Shown here: positions 10,257 through 21,625 of the stretch, in pieces
Layout: every line of letters starts with the position of its first letter
Numbering within the stretch: the first letter of the stretch is position 1
Assembly: GCA_018894105.1 (NCBI GenBank)
Contig: CM032122.1
Location: 21,115,674-21,179,673, forward strand
Reading direction: 5' to 3'
Source: Jacaranda mimosifolia
Lineage: Eukaryota > Streptophyta > Magnoliopsida > Lamiales > Bignoniaceae
DNA: 64,000 nucleotides
The notes under the pieces: generated by a model
The model's database searches: none
Seen by the model: only the letters and a program-made list of their open reading frames with translations
What the model was told of the DNA's origin: nothing
Program-made: the position numbers and the translations under genes

Positions 10257-12598
10257 GCACGATAAGTTAGCTATATATATATATATATATATATTGGTGC
10301 CAAATGCGAGTTAGCCGAATAATGTGTCCACAAAGCTTATACCAAGTTTTGGGCAAAGTACCAATTTTCGCATAAGATTATGGGGTTTTATTGTGATATT
10401 ATCTAAAATAAAGAATTTAAAATGATTCTGAACATAATTTAATATGAAATTCGATGGAATTGAAATACATGGTAACTTAAAAATATTCGAACATGAATTT
10501 GTAATTATGGGTTTAAAATTTTTGTTCTAAAGTCTTTCAATCCAAAACCAAAAGAAATATCTTTTCTTGAAAAATTCTAATTCAATTCATTTGGTCGAAG
10601 CTGATTAACTGTGCATTAATGTCATATGATTTGCTCTCTCTGTCTCAAAATAATTGTAGTATAAAGCCAAATTCCTTAATCTCTTCATAGACTTGCCATA
10701 TTAATTTTTTGATAATTTTAACGTCACTGACTACCTAAAAAATCTTAACATTGTCGACTTATTTACAATTATTTCAGTACTCTTACTAAAAGAAGTCAGA
10801 TTTACAATTATTCAATTACCTCTAAAAAAGATGACTAAATTATTAGTAGTTACAAACTGAGAAGGAAAAATAGTCAAAATCTGAATGTCATGTAATTAAT
10901 CTGGATTCCAACAAATTGATATGAACGCACAACATTCGCCCACTACCAAACAAACCTTAGCCGATGTTTACAAGAAAAGAGGAAAAATAATTAAAAAGTA
11001 AAAGAGATGTCGGCTGCTGAAGTGCTGACTTTTAATTAACTAATGTGCCAGTTACCACGTATCTATGTAAATTTTGTTTGCTTATATGCTTAAATACTAA
11101 TATTAGTGGTTAAACGCTCTTGCGACGGTCAGACAAAGATGATCAAAGAATGATGGTGAAATTTATATATACAATAATTTTAAGAAAGAGTGGCTATAGG
11201 TCACAGTGGGCAAAGTCTTGTTTAATACAAATTCGATTATCATAATTACAATTGTTTATTTCACTTAGGGCCTAATTGGATGAGTTACTTTCAAGTAGGA
11301 GTTAAAATTAACATAATAACAAGTTTTATTTTATTAACATGTTCTATATTTTTATGAAATTATATATATATATATATATTACGTTTTGATTTTTGACATA
11401 CATAATTTTCACTATATATGAGCTAGAACATAACATAATTATTTTAGATTTGGTATATTATATAAAGTATGTCACTAAGTTAGTTTTGTCTGCTGATAAA
11501 TTGATTGAGTGGCATTGTGTGTGAAGCTTAGAGTTTAATACAAATGGCTTAAAGGTGGATGCGTATGCACATGAGTTAATATTATTACTTTTTTTTTAAA
11601 GAAAGTTAGTTCTAATCCCCTAATTCAACCCATAATAATTTGCATCTCGAATCCTTTAAAGATTATCACCTTTGGTCTCATCGTTAATTGTTAGTTACAT
11701 GGCTACAAATAAATTGAGTTGCGAGTCTTGTGAGTTAAGCTTGAGTTAACTCGCTCAATGAATTACTAGTATTATAAATATATATATATGTAAGTTATAT
11801 ATATATATATATTATGTCTTGGTGATCAGGTTGTTTATTATAACTTATATTATTTACGATGAATTAATAAATATTACAATTTATGAATTTAAATTATTGA
11901 GCTTTTTATTATTTATCAAATTAAAAATTTTGAGCTCGGATTTGCTGTAATTTAAAGCTCATCTTGAAAACTCAACTTAATTCAAGCTTGAGTTTTCATC
12001 ACATCAAATTTTACTTCAAAAAATCAAATCCTTCAAATTCAAACTTGATATATATATTTTTAATTTAACCTCAAACACAAAATTTTTGTAAGAATTCAAT
12101 TTGATTTAATTCAATTCAATTGGCTCTCATATTTTCCAATCACATAGAAACTAGAGGGAGTATTTTCATCCTTTTGCTTTCAAAATAATTGAATACGGGG
12201 GCCATGAGGATCAACCAAAAACCTTTTCTATCAACAAACGTATATCCATTCCATAATTTGTATGAAATAAAAAAAATTAGAAGGCGAAAAGATATCGCAC
12301 TTCATATTGCATAGGAAGTGATAAGAACAAAGAAACAAACAAAAAGAAAAGGAAAAATAAAAATAAAAAACATATCAACAAGCATATATCATCAGAATTA
12401 AAATAAAAATTTCAAACTTGAAGCATAAACAAAGGAAAAGACCCCGTAATAAACAATAACATATCAATTTTCATGAAATACACATAAAATAAATACCACT
12501 CTCATATGGATCAGGCGATACCCAACCTTATTTGAGTTTGGTCATACCCAGTAAATTTTTTCTTTTGATAGGTTCTTGTACCCTCATTATGAGTCTAA
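10257..12598. other. AT-rich intergenic stretch, no gene seen
   Basis: No supported gene. It contains a (TA)n tract at about 10272-10295 and further short TA tracts near 11355-11380 and 11780-11810. Near 11700-12125 there are diverged GAGTT/AACTC words and imperfect GGCTACAAAT/AATTGGCTCT ends that recall a decayed non-autonomous hAT element, but no target duplication could be fixed. Confidence 0.6.
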
Positions 12599-12869
12599 GG
12601 GCTAGTTTGGTTAGAATGATAAGGTGAGACACAGTATTTTTATCCCATCTTATTATTCATTTGGTTGGGGGTGACAATAAACACTCAAACCCATGTGAAT
12701 ACTAAAAGCTTATATTAATATGTGCAATTTTCATGATAAATTAATTTTTCACCTTCCATGTATTTATTTATCATGTCAGCCAAACTATAACACAATGATA
12801 AAAAAATCACATAAATTATCAAATGATAAATAATTATGAGAAAACTTAAAAATCCAACCAAACTAACCC
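12599..12869. mobile_element. Harbinger/Tourist-type MITE with TAA target duplication
   Basis: The left end is GGGCTAGTTTGGTTAGAAT. The right end read inward is GGGTTAGTTTGGTTGGATT, so the two match at 15 of the first 17 positions. TAA flanks both sides (12596-12598 and 12870-12872). The length is 271 bp, with no coding capacity. Three-base TAA/TTA duplications with G-rich ends and small size fit PIF/Harbinger (Tourist-like) MITEs, which need a transposase from elsewhere. Confidence 0.85.
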
Positions 12870-13090
12870 TAAGGGTCTTAGGTTGAAATCCATTGTTCTT
12901 TTTTTAAAAATTTATATACATGTACTTCAAGAATTTGTTAGGTTCAAAATTTTAATTTCACACTCTACATATAAGACTAATGCCACTTAATCACAACCAT
13001 TAGACAAGTTGAAATCTATTGATGATGAGGGCAATATTAGAATAATCAAATAGCACCACGTGATCCAATATCAAATACGAGTGGTACTCT

Positions 13091-13184
13091 AAATAATGGA
13101 ATTGCTATATATAGAAATGAAAGTAAATATGGTAAATAAATAATGGAATTGCTATATATAGAAATGAAGGTAAATATGGTAAAT
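13091..13184. repeat. Two-copy 47-bp tandem duplication
   Basis: Units 13091-13137 and 13138-13184 are identical except for one base (AAAGTAAAT versus AAGGTAAAT). Each contains GCTATATATAGAAATGAA. The rest of the 12873-13708 stretch is AT-rich with no supported gene. Confidence 0.85.
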
Positions 13185-13713
13185 ATTGTTAGGTTCCCTC
13201 TCTTTCTAGCATATTTTACTCTCTTTTCATATAGCATATAACTTGAGCATCAGAGAATTTTTATTGAATATTCTCCAACAACCCTAACTTATTTTGGTGA
13301 TAGGCCCAATATGACCATAAGGATATTCCAAGCAACCTACATCCACTGTAAAAAAATTAGGGTATCAACTATGATCAATATGAAGATGATGTTCAAAAAT
13401 TGTAACTTTAGCTACAAAATTGATCTAACCAAATTTAAAGTGGATGCTCTCGTAGCTAATCTTCACTATAATTTACTCGTAGCCAACTATTATTCTTTTT
13501 TATATGTATTAATTTTTCTATCGACGACACTTAGCTAATTAGTTGCATTTTAAATATACAAGACTAAGGATTGATAGTTAATAATTTTTTTTGCTTGTTA
13601 TTTAAAAAAACTACATTTTCTACAAAAATTTATATCTATAATTTACAGATATAATTATGAAATTAATTTCATAGAATTTTTTTGTTATCATTACTTAATT
13701 TTTAGATAGTGAT

Positions 13714-14428
13714 TATTGAAATTAATTAGGACTCTAGATAGTATGTTAAGTGGAGAAGGGATGAGAATTCTTTGGGATCTCAATCGCACGTTGGAAAAAT
13801 AAGAAAAGGAGAGTCTCTTTATTAGGTGAATCCCTTGTTAAGCTTTCAAATTATTTTAAGGTTTTGGAGAGTGTCCGAGTGCATGGGAATTATATATATA
13901 TATATATATATTTAATAATCAAGACTTAGCACTTTACACTTTGCACGTGCACAATGCGGCATGGATTAAATTAGAATTATATTTTAATTTGGATTTTAAT
14001 TAAATACGTAATTATTTAATTACGTTTCAATCAGAAACAATGTAGTTGTTAGGAAAATGACAAGACTATTTAAATCAGTGCATTGTTTAAACTAACAGTC
14101 ATAATTGTTGTGAATAGTTATTTTAACCTGATATAAGAGGAATTAATCCACACAAATTCATATGTATTTTTAAAAGCAAAGTATTATTACTCTCAACAAA
14201 AAGATATTCTCATACTCTTTTCAATAATTCTCAATATCAATAGAAATTCTTAAGTAGAAATTTCAGAGTATTGACTGCAATTCCTTGGGTGCTTTAGTTG
14301 AATCCTAGGGGTGAATTGCCATAGTCCCTACAGCACAAATAGTGGGGGCAATTATCACCTTAAGGACAGTGTAGAGATTTTCTGCATGCAATTAAGCACA
14401 TCAGACTTCCAACTTTTCAATATAGTTT
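13714..14428 (+). repeat. Copia A 5' LTR
   Basis: It matches 18973-19708. The first bases are TATTGAAATTAATTAGGA where the 3' copy has TGTTAGAGTTAATTAGGA, so the TG end has decayed to TA here. The 3' border is uncertain by several bases, because this copy seems to have lost a few bases before the primer-binding site. A (TA)n run near 13890-13912 replaces a TATATGG run in the partner. Confidence 0.85.
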
Positions 14429-14440
14429 TGTATCAATCTT
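14429..14440 (+). other. Copia A degenerate primer-binding site
   Basis: TGTATCAATCTT follows the 5' LTR. It resembles the initiator-methionine tRNA binding site TGGTATCAGAGC used by most plant copia elements, with several mismatches. Confidence 0.5.
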
Positions 14441-14504
14441 AAGGTGATAATTTGAGAAGATAGAAGGAAGGATAGAAAGTTCATTTCAAGTGGTGGATCA
14501 GAAT

Positions 14505-15320
14505 ATGGTAAAATTTAATCGATTTGATGGGACAAACTTCTAACGATGGAAGGACAAACTAATGTTCATGCTCACTGCATTGAAGATTGCCAATGTGCCG
14601 GACCCAAATTTGAAAGATCTTCCAGCATCATAAGATAATGATTCGGAGGCATTCAAAGCTGAAAGAAAGAAAAGACAGGATGACGAAGTACTGTGCTATG
14701 GCCACATCCTCAACACACAGTCTAATCATTTGTATGATCTCTTCACTAACGTTTAGTCACCAAAAGAAATTTGGAATGCACTGGAATCCAAGTACATGGT
14801 TGAAAAATAAGGAGTAGATAAGTTCTTAATTATGAAATTCTTTGAGTTCAAGATGATTGATAATGTGTCTATTATGGATCAAGTGCATGAATTTTCTATT
14901 TTAATATCAAAATTAAAAGAATTGAAAGTTGAGATTTTTGAATCATTACAAGTGGGGGCTATAATAGCAAAATTACTCCCTAGTTGGAATGATTACAGAA
15001 AGAAAATGCTTCATATAACCAAATATTTTAATTCGGAACAGTTTGAAAAGCATTTAAAGATCAAGGAGGACACTCGAAATTTGCAAAAAAGGCATGCTAA
15101 AACTTTCTCCAAGGTGAATTATGTAGATGAAAAGAAGCCTAGTTCAGGAGGAAAGAAATCTAGAGAAGACCTGCCTAAAGGAAGGAAAAGGAACTTCTAG
15201 GAGACTATTGGTTCTGCAACAAAGAAATACAAGACCAATAAGTCATGCTATAATTATGGGAAAAATGGCCATCTTAAACGGGATTGCAGCTACAAAAAAA
15301 AGCAAAGGACATAAAATGCC
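14505..15320 (+). pseudogene. Copia A gag with damaged zinc knuckle
   Basis: The start is the ATG at 14505 (MVKFNRFDGTNF). Stops follow at several places that suit CAA/CAG-to-TAA/TAG or TGG changes. The longest open part is 14832-15200 (MKFFEFKMIDNVSIMDQVHE and onward). In a shifted frame, 15246-15287 reads CYNYGKNGHLKRDC. This is the CCHC knuckle with its second cysteine changed to tyrosine (codon TAT at 15255-15257), a single G-to-A change that would remove a zinc ligand. Confidence 0.85.
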
Positions 15321-15329
15321 AATAGTGCA

Positions 15330-16843
15330 AATATGGTTGATACAGAGAACACCATTGTTGCCATGATTTCTGATTTGCACATTGGTATGATTACTGAGTT
15401 GAACATGGTTGTTGCAACAAAGTCTCCTGACTGGTGGTACGATTCTGGTGCTACTATCCATGTATGTAATGACTAAGCACTATTCAAGACCTTGGCGAAG
15501 GTTGATGATGGGCAAGAAGTGATGATGGGAAACAGAAACACCCTTAAGGTCCTTGGCAGGGGTACTGTTGAACTATCTTTCACTTCTAGAAAGAAATTAG
15601 TACTAGTCAATGTTCTTTTTGTTCCCTAGATCCAGAAGAACCTTGTATTTGCAAATTTGTTGTGTAAGAAAGGAATTAAGGCTGTTCTAGGGTCTGATAA
15701 GATTGTATTTTCTAAGAGTGGTGCCTTTGTTAGCAAAGGCTACTCTTGTGATAGCGTGTTCAAATTGAGTGTTACTAATAAAATAAATTATTCGGCTTAC
15801 TTTGTTGATCCTTGTTCTTTTAATTTATGACATGGTAGATTGGCACATGTTAACTTTGGTAATATTAAGTATATGTCAAAGCATGGTTTAATTTCTTGCA
15901 ATGATACTAGCACTGAAAAGTGTGAAATATGTGTACAAGCAAAAATGCCCAAGAAACCGTTTCCTTCTATTCAAAGATCTTCTGAATTATTAGAACTTAT
16001 TCATTCAGATATATGTGAATTAAATGGAATTTTAACTAGAGGAGGAAATAGATATTTCATCACTTTCATTGATGACTATTCTAGATATACCTATGTTTAT
16101 TTAATGAAAACAAAAGATCAAGCTTTTGATATGTTTATGCTTTATAAGGCTGAAGTAGAAAATCAAAAGGAAAAGAAAATTAAAATTTTAAGAAGTGATA
16201 GAGGGGGTGAATATTTTTCTTCCGAATTTAATTCTTTTTGTGAAAATAATGGCATCATACATGAAATGAGTGCACCATATACGCCTCAACAGAATGGTTT
16301 GGCAGAAAGAAAAAATAGGACCCTAGTTGATATGGTGAATGCAATGATCTTGAATGCTAAACTGCCTAATAATTTATGGGGTGAAGCCTTACTGACTGCA
16401 TGTCATGTACATAATAGAATACCTTCTAAGAAACTTAAAGTATCTCCATATGAATTATGGAAAGGAAACCAAACCTAAGTTACCTTACAGTTTGGGGTTG
16501 TCTAGCCTTTCATAGAGTGACATATCCTAAACGGACAAAGTTAGGACCAAGAGCTATAAAAAGTGTGTTTGTAGGATATGCTCAACATTCTAAAGCATAT
16601 AGATTATTGGACTTAGAGTCTAATGTGATCGTAGAATCAAGCGATGTTGAATTTATTGAAAATAAATTTGGCAATGATTCTAATGTAACTATACAAACAC
16701 ATCAGCGAACTGATCAAAACACATTACCTAATGGTAAAAGGAACATAACTGAATCTCCTAGTGAACCTAGAAGAAGTCAAAGGATCAGAAAAGAAAAGAG
16801 CTTGGACCAAACTTTGTTGATCCCCAGTCTATTATTTTCCTAG
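15330..16843 (+). pseudogene. Copia A protease and integrase
   Basis: The protease core is WWYDSGATIHVC, with the catalytic Asp at 15441-15443. The integrase zinc domain has HGRLAH near 15831 and the cysteine pair of CEIC (15921-15932). The DDE triad is present: Asp in HSDIC (16008-16010), Asp in RSDRGGEY (16197-16199) and Glu in NGLAERKNR (16305-16307). The C-terminal GKNQ/SYLTVWGCLAFHR and FVGYAQHSKAYRLLD motifs follow in a shifted frame at 16457-16843. Stops occur before HGRLAH (TGA, probably from TGG) and inside the protease region. The integrase would insert the DNA copy into the genome. Confidence 0.9.
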
Positions 16844-16863
16844 TTGAGGGTAATAGGGAATCA

Positions 16864-17994
16864 GTGCTCAATAAATTGCCTATTACATTGAATGTAGAAG
16901 GAGATCCTAAAACCTCTAAAGAAGCTGTGACATCTAGAGATGTATCATTCTGGAAGGAGGCAATCAACGATGAAATGGACTCAATATTATCTAATAATAG
17001 TTGGGTATTAGTAGATTTACCCTCTGGTTCAAAACCTATAGGTTGCAAATGGGTTTTTCGAAGAAAATATAATAGAGATGGTTCTATTCAAACTTTTAAG
17101 GCTAGGTTAGTGGCAAAAGGTTTCAGACAAAAGGAAGGTATTGACTATTTTGATACATATGCACCAATAGCTAGAATAACATCTATTAGAGTATTGTTTG
17201 CTCTAGCATCTATTCATAATTTATGTGTGCATCAAATGGATGTTAAAACAGCTTTCCTCAATGGTGATTTGGATAAGGAGGTATAAATGGAACAACCAGA
17301 GGGATTTATTCTTCTTGGAGATGAAAAGAAAGTATACAGGTTGGTAAAGTCATTATATGGCTTGAAACAAGCACCAAAACAGTGGCATGAGAAATTTGAT
17401 TCTGTTATTTTATCTAATGGGTTTAAGCATAATAATGGGGATAAGTGTATTTATTCTAAATTCACAAAAGATTATGGTGTCATTGTGTGCTTGTATGTTG
17501 ATGATATGCTGATATTTGGGACAAATATGAATGGCATAAATGAAACAAAGAAGTATTTATCCTTGCAGTTTAAAATGAAAGATCTAGGTGAGGTAGATAT
17601 TATATTGGGGATTAAAGTTAAAAAAATTAGTGGGGGTTATGCTTTGTGCCAATTCCACTACATAGAGAAAATTGTAAAGAAATATCAACATTTGGGAATC
17701 AAAGATGTAAGCACCCCATATGATAGTTCACATAAATTAGTGGAGAACTCTGGGAGAGCTGTTGCTCAAATTGAGTATGCTAGTGCAATTGGTAGTTTAA
17801 TGTATGCCATTCATTGTACTAGGCTAGATATTTCATTTACTGTTTGCAAGCTTTCCAGATATACTAGTAATCCTAGAGCTAAACATTGGAAAGCAATTGC
17901 TAGAGTCCTTGGATATCTTAAAAGAACTATAAATTTAGGACTGCATTATGAAAATTACCAAGCTGTATTAGAGGGATACGCTGATGCTAGTTAG
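16864..17994 (+). pseudogene. Copia A reverse transcriptase
   Basis: Two open pieces, 16864-17286 and 17287-17994, are split by one TAA at 17284-17286, just before MEQPEGF. Motifs in order are [84 protein letters not shown] and the catalytic YVDD at 17494-17505. The finger, palm and thumb are all present, so this is the best preserved enzyme of the element. It would need only the single stop to be read through. Confidence 0.92.
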
Positions 17995-18444
17995 ATAACA
18001 AGTGCCAGCAACAATAAGTCTACGTCTGGTTGGGTATTTACCCTTGGTGGAGGAGCTATCTCTTGGGCTTCTAAGAAACAGACATGCATAACTCATTCCA
18101 CTGTGGAGTTTGAGTTTGTCGCATTAGCAGGAGTAGGTAAAGAGGCAGAATGGCTAAGAAATTTATTACTAGAAATAGAGTTGTGGCCACAACCAATGCC
18201 AGCCATTTCTTTACATTGTGATAGCGAAGCTGCTATGTCTAGAGCTTATAGCAAGATTTATAATGAAAAATCTAGACATATAAACTTGAGACATGATTAT
18301 GTCAAGCAATTAATTCTTGAAGGAATTATAACCATAATATATACAAGAACAAGTAATAACTTGGCGGACCTATTCACTAAAGGACTTACTAAGGATTTAG
18401 TAAGGAAAACATCAATTGGAATGGGCTTAAGACCCTTTTCCTAG
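17995..18444 (+). pseudogene. Copia A RNase H
   Basis: It continues the RT frame after a stop in DAS*ITS, where a TGG codon has probably become TAG. Motifs are [59 protein letters not shown] and [11 protein letters not shown], the usual end of copia polyproteins. The stop after RPFS ends the polyprotein. 18445-18959 has no coding signal. Confidence 0.9.
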
Positions 18445-18959
18445 AGTCACCAGTAATAGAAACCCAACTTTCTCTAGCATTACCACTAGTTAAAAGTTCA
18501 ACAAGTAAAAACAAGTTACTGATAAGTGGCTGTGGAGGTATTAGGACAACTTTTCAAGTAAGCTAGTACATAATATTTGGAGGCTGAGCATAACTCTTAA
18601 TGAGGCTTAGGTGTTTGAATATGACCAAAATTATTTAAAGCTTAAGGGAAACCTCACCTATATAAACATAAGGAGTGGTGCTGCTCCTGGCGAAGGTTCA
18701 AGGGTTGACCTTTGGAAATGTTTATGAATACTAGGATGTAGCACATGGCCACATTCGTGATATAAGAATCTCGGTGAATTTCTAAAGGTGTTGGAGAGTC
18801 TTGTGTGTGGTACTTCCAGTTCTAATGCAAAGAATAATGGTTCAATCGCTTAAGACACCACCTATTCTATTACAACTTTGAAGAACTTACACTAAGGAAA
18901 GATTCAAGTCGAAAGGCATCTTTCTTATGCATGATTCTATAAATTCTTAACATCACTAT

Positions 18960-18972
18960 CTAAGTAGGGGAT
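18960..18972 (+). other. Copia A polypurine tract
   Basis: CTAAGTAGGGGAT lies directly before the TG start of the 3' LTR. This is where a purine-rich primer for plus-strand DNA synthesis is expected. Confidence 0.6.
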
Positions 18973-19708
18973 TGTTAGAGTTAATTAGGACTCTAGATAG
19001 TATGTTAAGTGGAGAAGAGATGAGAATTCTTTGGCATTTCAATCTCGCAATGGAAAAATAAGAAAATGAGAGTCTCTTTATTAGGTGAATTCCTTGTTAA
19101 GCTTTCAAATTATTTTAAGGTTTTGGGGAGTGTCCAAGTGCATGGGAATTATATATATATGGCTCAAATAATATATATATATATTCAATAATCAAGACTT
19201 AGTACTTTACACTTTGCACGTGCACAACACGGTGTGGATTAAATTAGAATTATATTTTAATTCAGAGTTTAATTAAATACGTAATTATTTAATTACGTTT
19301 TAATCAGAAACAATGTGATTGTTAAGAAAATGACAAGACTGTTAAAATCAGTGCATTATTTAAACTAACAATCATAATTGTTGTGAATAGTTGTTGTAAC
19401 CTTATATAAGGGGAATTAATCCACACAAATTCATATGTATTTTTAAAAGCACAGTATTATTACTCTCAGCAAAAAGATATTCTCATACTCTTTTCAATAA
19501 TTCTCAACATCAACAGAAATCCTTAAGTAGGAATTTCAGAGTGCTGAATGCAATTCATTGGGTGTTTTAGTTGAATCCTAGGGGTGAATTGCCATAGTCC
19601 CTGCAGCACAAATAGTGGGGGCAGTTATCACCTTAAGGACAGTGCAGGAATTTTCTGCACGCAATTAAGCACAGCAGACTTCTAACTTTTCAATATATTT
19701 TTCTAGAA
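18973..19708 (+). repeat. Copia A 3' LTR
   Basis: 736 bp, starting TGTTAGAGTTAATTAGGA. It contains a TATA-like TTATATAAGG near 19405-19415, with the matching GATATAAGAGG in the 5' copy near 14130. The GTGAT duplication follows at 19709-19713. Confidence 0.9.
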
Positions 19709-19713
19709 GTGAT

Positions 19714-20109
19714 CACGCTCATTCTATAATTTGGTGTACAATGCTGCGCATCTTGGCTCAAGTTAAAGGAATTAGGTTTTGGGGGTTATTGGGATTAGGA
19801 TTACCTCAATTTAGTAATCCTTGATAATTCTATTGTTAGAAACCAACAGACTTTTATTGAGGAGGACTAAAATTGATAAAATTTATAAAATATTAGGAGT
19901 GTAAATTGATATGTCTTAAACTAAGGGGATTAAACTGATTTAATGATATGCTTAAGGATCAAAATTAAAACAATCTCATTTATCTATTGTAAAATAGCGA
20001 AAACTCTTGCATGTATACATGCATATTAATCACTATAAGAAAGGTTTCTTGTGACTTTATGCTTAGATTGCTCAGGCCACTGGTTATTTGGTGGATTACC
20101 ATCTTCATA
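19714..20109. other. AT-rich stretch, no gene seen
   Basis: Nothing recognisable lies between copia A and the CACTA element. Confidence 0.6.
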
Positions 20110-20112
20110 TTT

Positions 20113-21622
20113 CACTAAAAAAAAAATAGCTTTAGTGACCGAATTTTAGTGACCGATTGAGCGGTCACTCTAATTAGTGAGCACTTAATGACTGATTAGT
20201 GATCAAGTTAAATATAATATTTTAAAAAAATTAGTGACCGAATTAGTGACCGAATTCTTTTTTCAGTCATTAATATTAGTGACCGCACAAAGTGATCACT
20301 AATTAGTGACCGAACTCTTTTTTCAGTCACTAATATTAGTGACCACAGAAAACAGTCACTAATTCGATCATTAATTAAGAGTTCGGTCACTTATATAAGT
20401 GATCGTATAAAGTAGGCACTAATTAATTATCACATTTTTCAATCAATAAACGGTCACAAATATAAAATTTTATTTTTTGCATATTCTTGTAACATGAAAG
20501 CATACAATTTATGCAACATCTATATACGTAATAAAATATTATGTTTATTGTTAATATATATATATATTTGATAATAATATATGTATATATGAAAAATATA
20601 AAAATATACGTACATATATAAATATGTAACCACTAAATATTTCTATATAATATCCATATAATTGAACATTAATTTATTTATGTATATAGATAAACAAAGA
20701 AATAAACAAGAATAATATTCTTATACGAAGAAAAAAAATGAGAATTAATTAATATATGCATGTCAATAATATATATATATATAGATATTATACATGTATG
20801 ATGAGTAAATAAATACTTATGCTATAATTAATAATATTATATATTAATTTGTATGTATAAGCTTATATACATATTACCATATATATGTGCAAACTATTTA
20901 TTACTATAAATAGTAATAAATATTAGTATTTATTATAAACTATTTATTATATAGAAAAAGGAAAAAAACTATTTATTACTATACATATTAGTATGTATAT
21001 ACTATTTTTGATGTGTTTATAATATATTATGATAAAATATACCTAAAATTTAAAAGTAAAAGTTATAAATAATAAATACAGTACGTTATTTTATTGAATA
21101 AATATTACACAAATATTAAATGAATACTTGCTATTTTTGTTAAATTTTAAAATATGCAAAATAATAATAACTTATACATAAGAATATTATAATTACTTTT
21201 TAATTTGTAAATATTATATATATTATATTGTTGAGACAAATGCATAAAAATGCATGTGGTGTAGTGGTCAGTTACTTATCTGAACAAAGCAAAGGTCTTG
21301 AGTTTGAATCCAAGAGGAAGCAAAGTCCAAGATAAATATTTTTAACCCATTAAAATTAGTGACCGAAATATGCAGTCACTAGTCGGTCACTAATCAATGA
21401 TTGCCTAATAACATACTCAATTTTTTCCAAATATTTTTAAATAATTAGTGATTGATAAAAATCGATGTATCAGTGACTGATAAAAATCGGTCACTAATTA
21501 GTGATGAGGGTTTTAGTGACCGATCGGATCGGTCACTAAATTGGCTATTAAACCTGTTAGTAACCGATTTTTGCATATTTAGTAAATGATTTTTCGGTCA
21601 CTAATACCCTTTTTTTGTAGTG
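20113..21622. mobile_element. Non-autonomous CACTA (En/Spm) element
   Basis: The left end is CACTAAAAAAAAAATAGC. The right end read inward is CACTACAAAAAAAGGGTA. TTT flanks both sides (20110-20112 and 21623-21625), the 3-bp duplication of CACTA elements. Both ends carry many copies of TTAGTGACCG and its complement CGGTCACTAA (about 20138-20460 and 21350-21604). These subterminal arrays are where CACTA TnpA-type proteins are known to bind. The 1510-bp body is AT-rich and has no transposase, so it depends on another element. Confidence 0.92.
21253..21319 (+). repeat. tRNA-like (SINE-type) sequence inside CACTA
   Basis: TGGTGTAGTGGTCAG resembles an internal box A. GAGTTTGAATCC, 43 bases on, resembles box B (GGTTCGAATCC). 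No cloverleaf folds cleanly. It may be the head of a SINE or a tRNA relic carried by the CACTA element. Confidence 0.35.
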
Positions 21623-21625
21623 TTT

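Larger units (their letters stand above)
13714..19708 (+). mobile_element. Copia element A, full length, inactivated
   Basis: Two LTRs (13714 to about 14428, and 18973-19708) flank a gag-protease-integrase-RT-RNase H region, the Ty1/copia order. The direct repeat GTGAT flanks the element (13709-13713 and 19709-19713), so it moved in as one unit. By eye the LTRs differ at several percent of sites, mostly transitions. The coding frame is legible throughout, but stops interrupt it at what were probably CAA, CAG and TGG codons. Confidence 0.95.

Noticed and set aside
11690..12130. Possible decayed hAT-like element with GAGTT/AACTC words
   Set aside because: The ends are too dissimilar and no 8-bp duplication could be identified.
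20138..21604. Regularly recurring 10-base word considered as a CRISPR-like array
   Set aside because: The word occurs in both orientations with irregular spacing between CACTA ends in plant DNA, so it is a transposon subterminal array.
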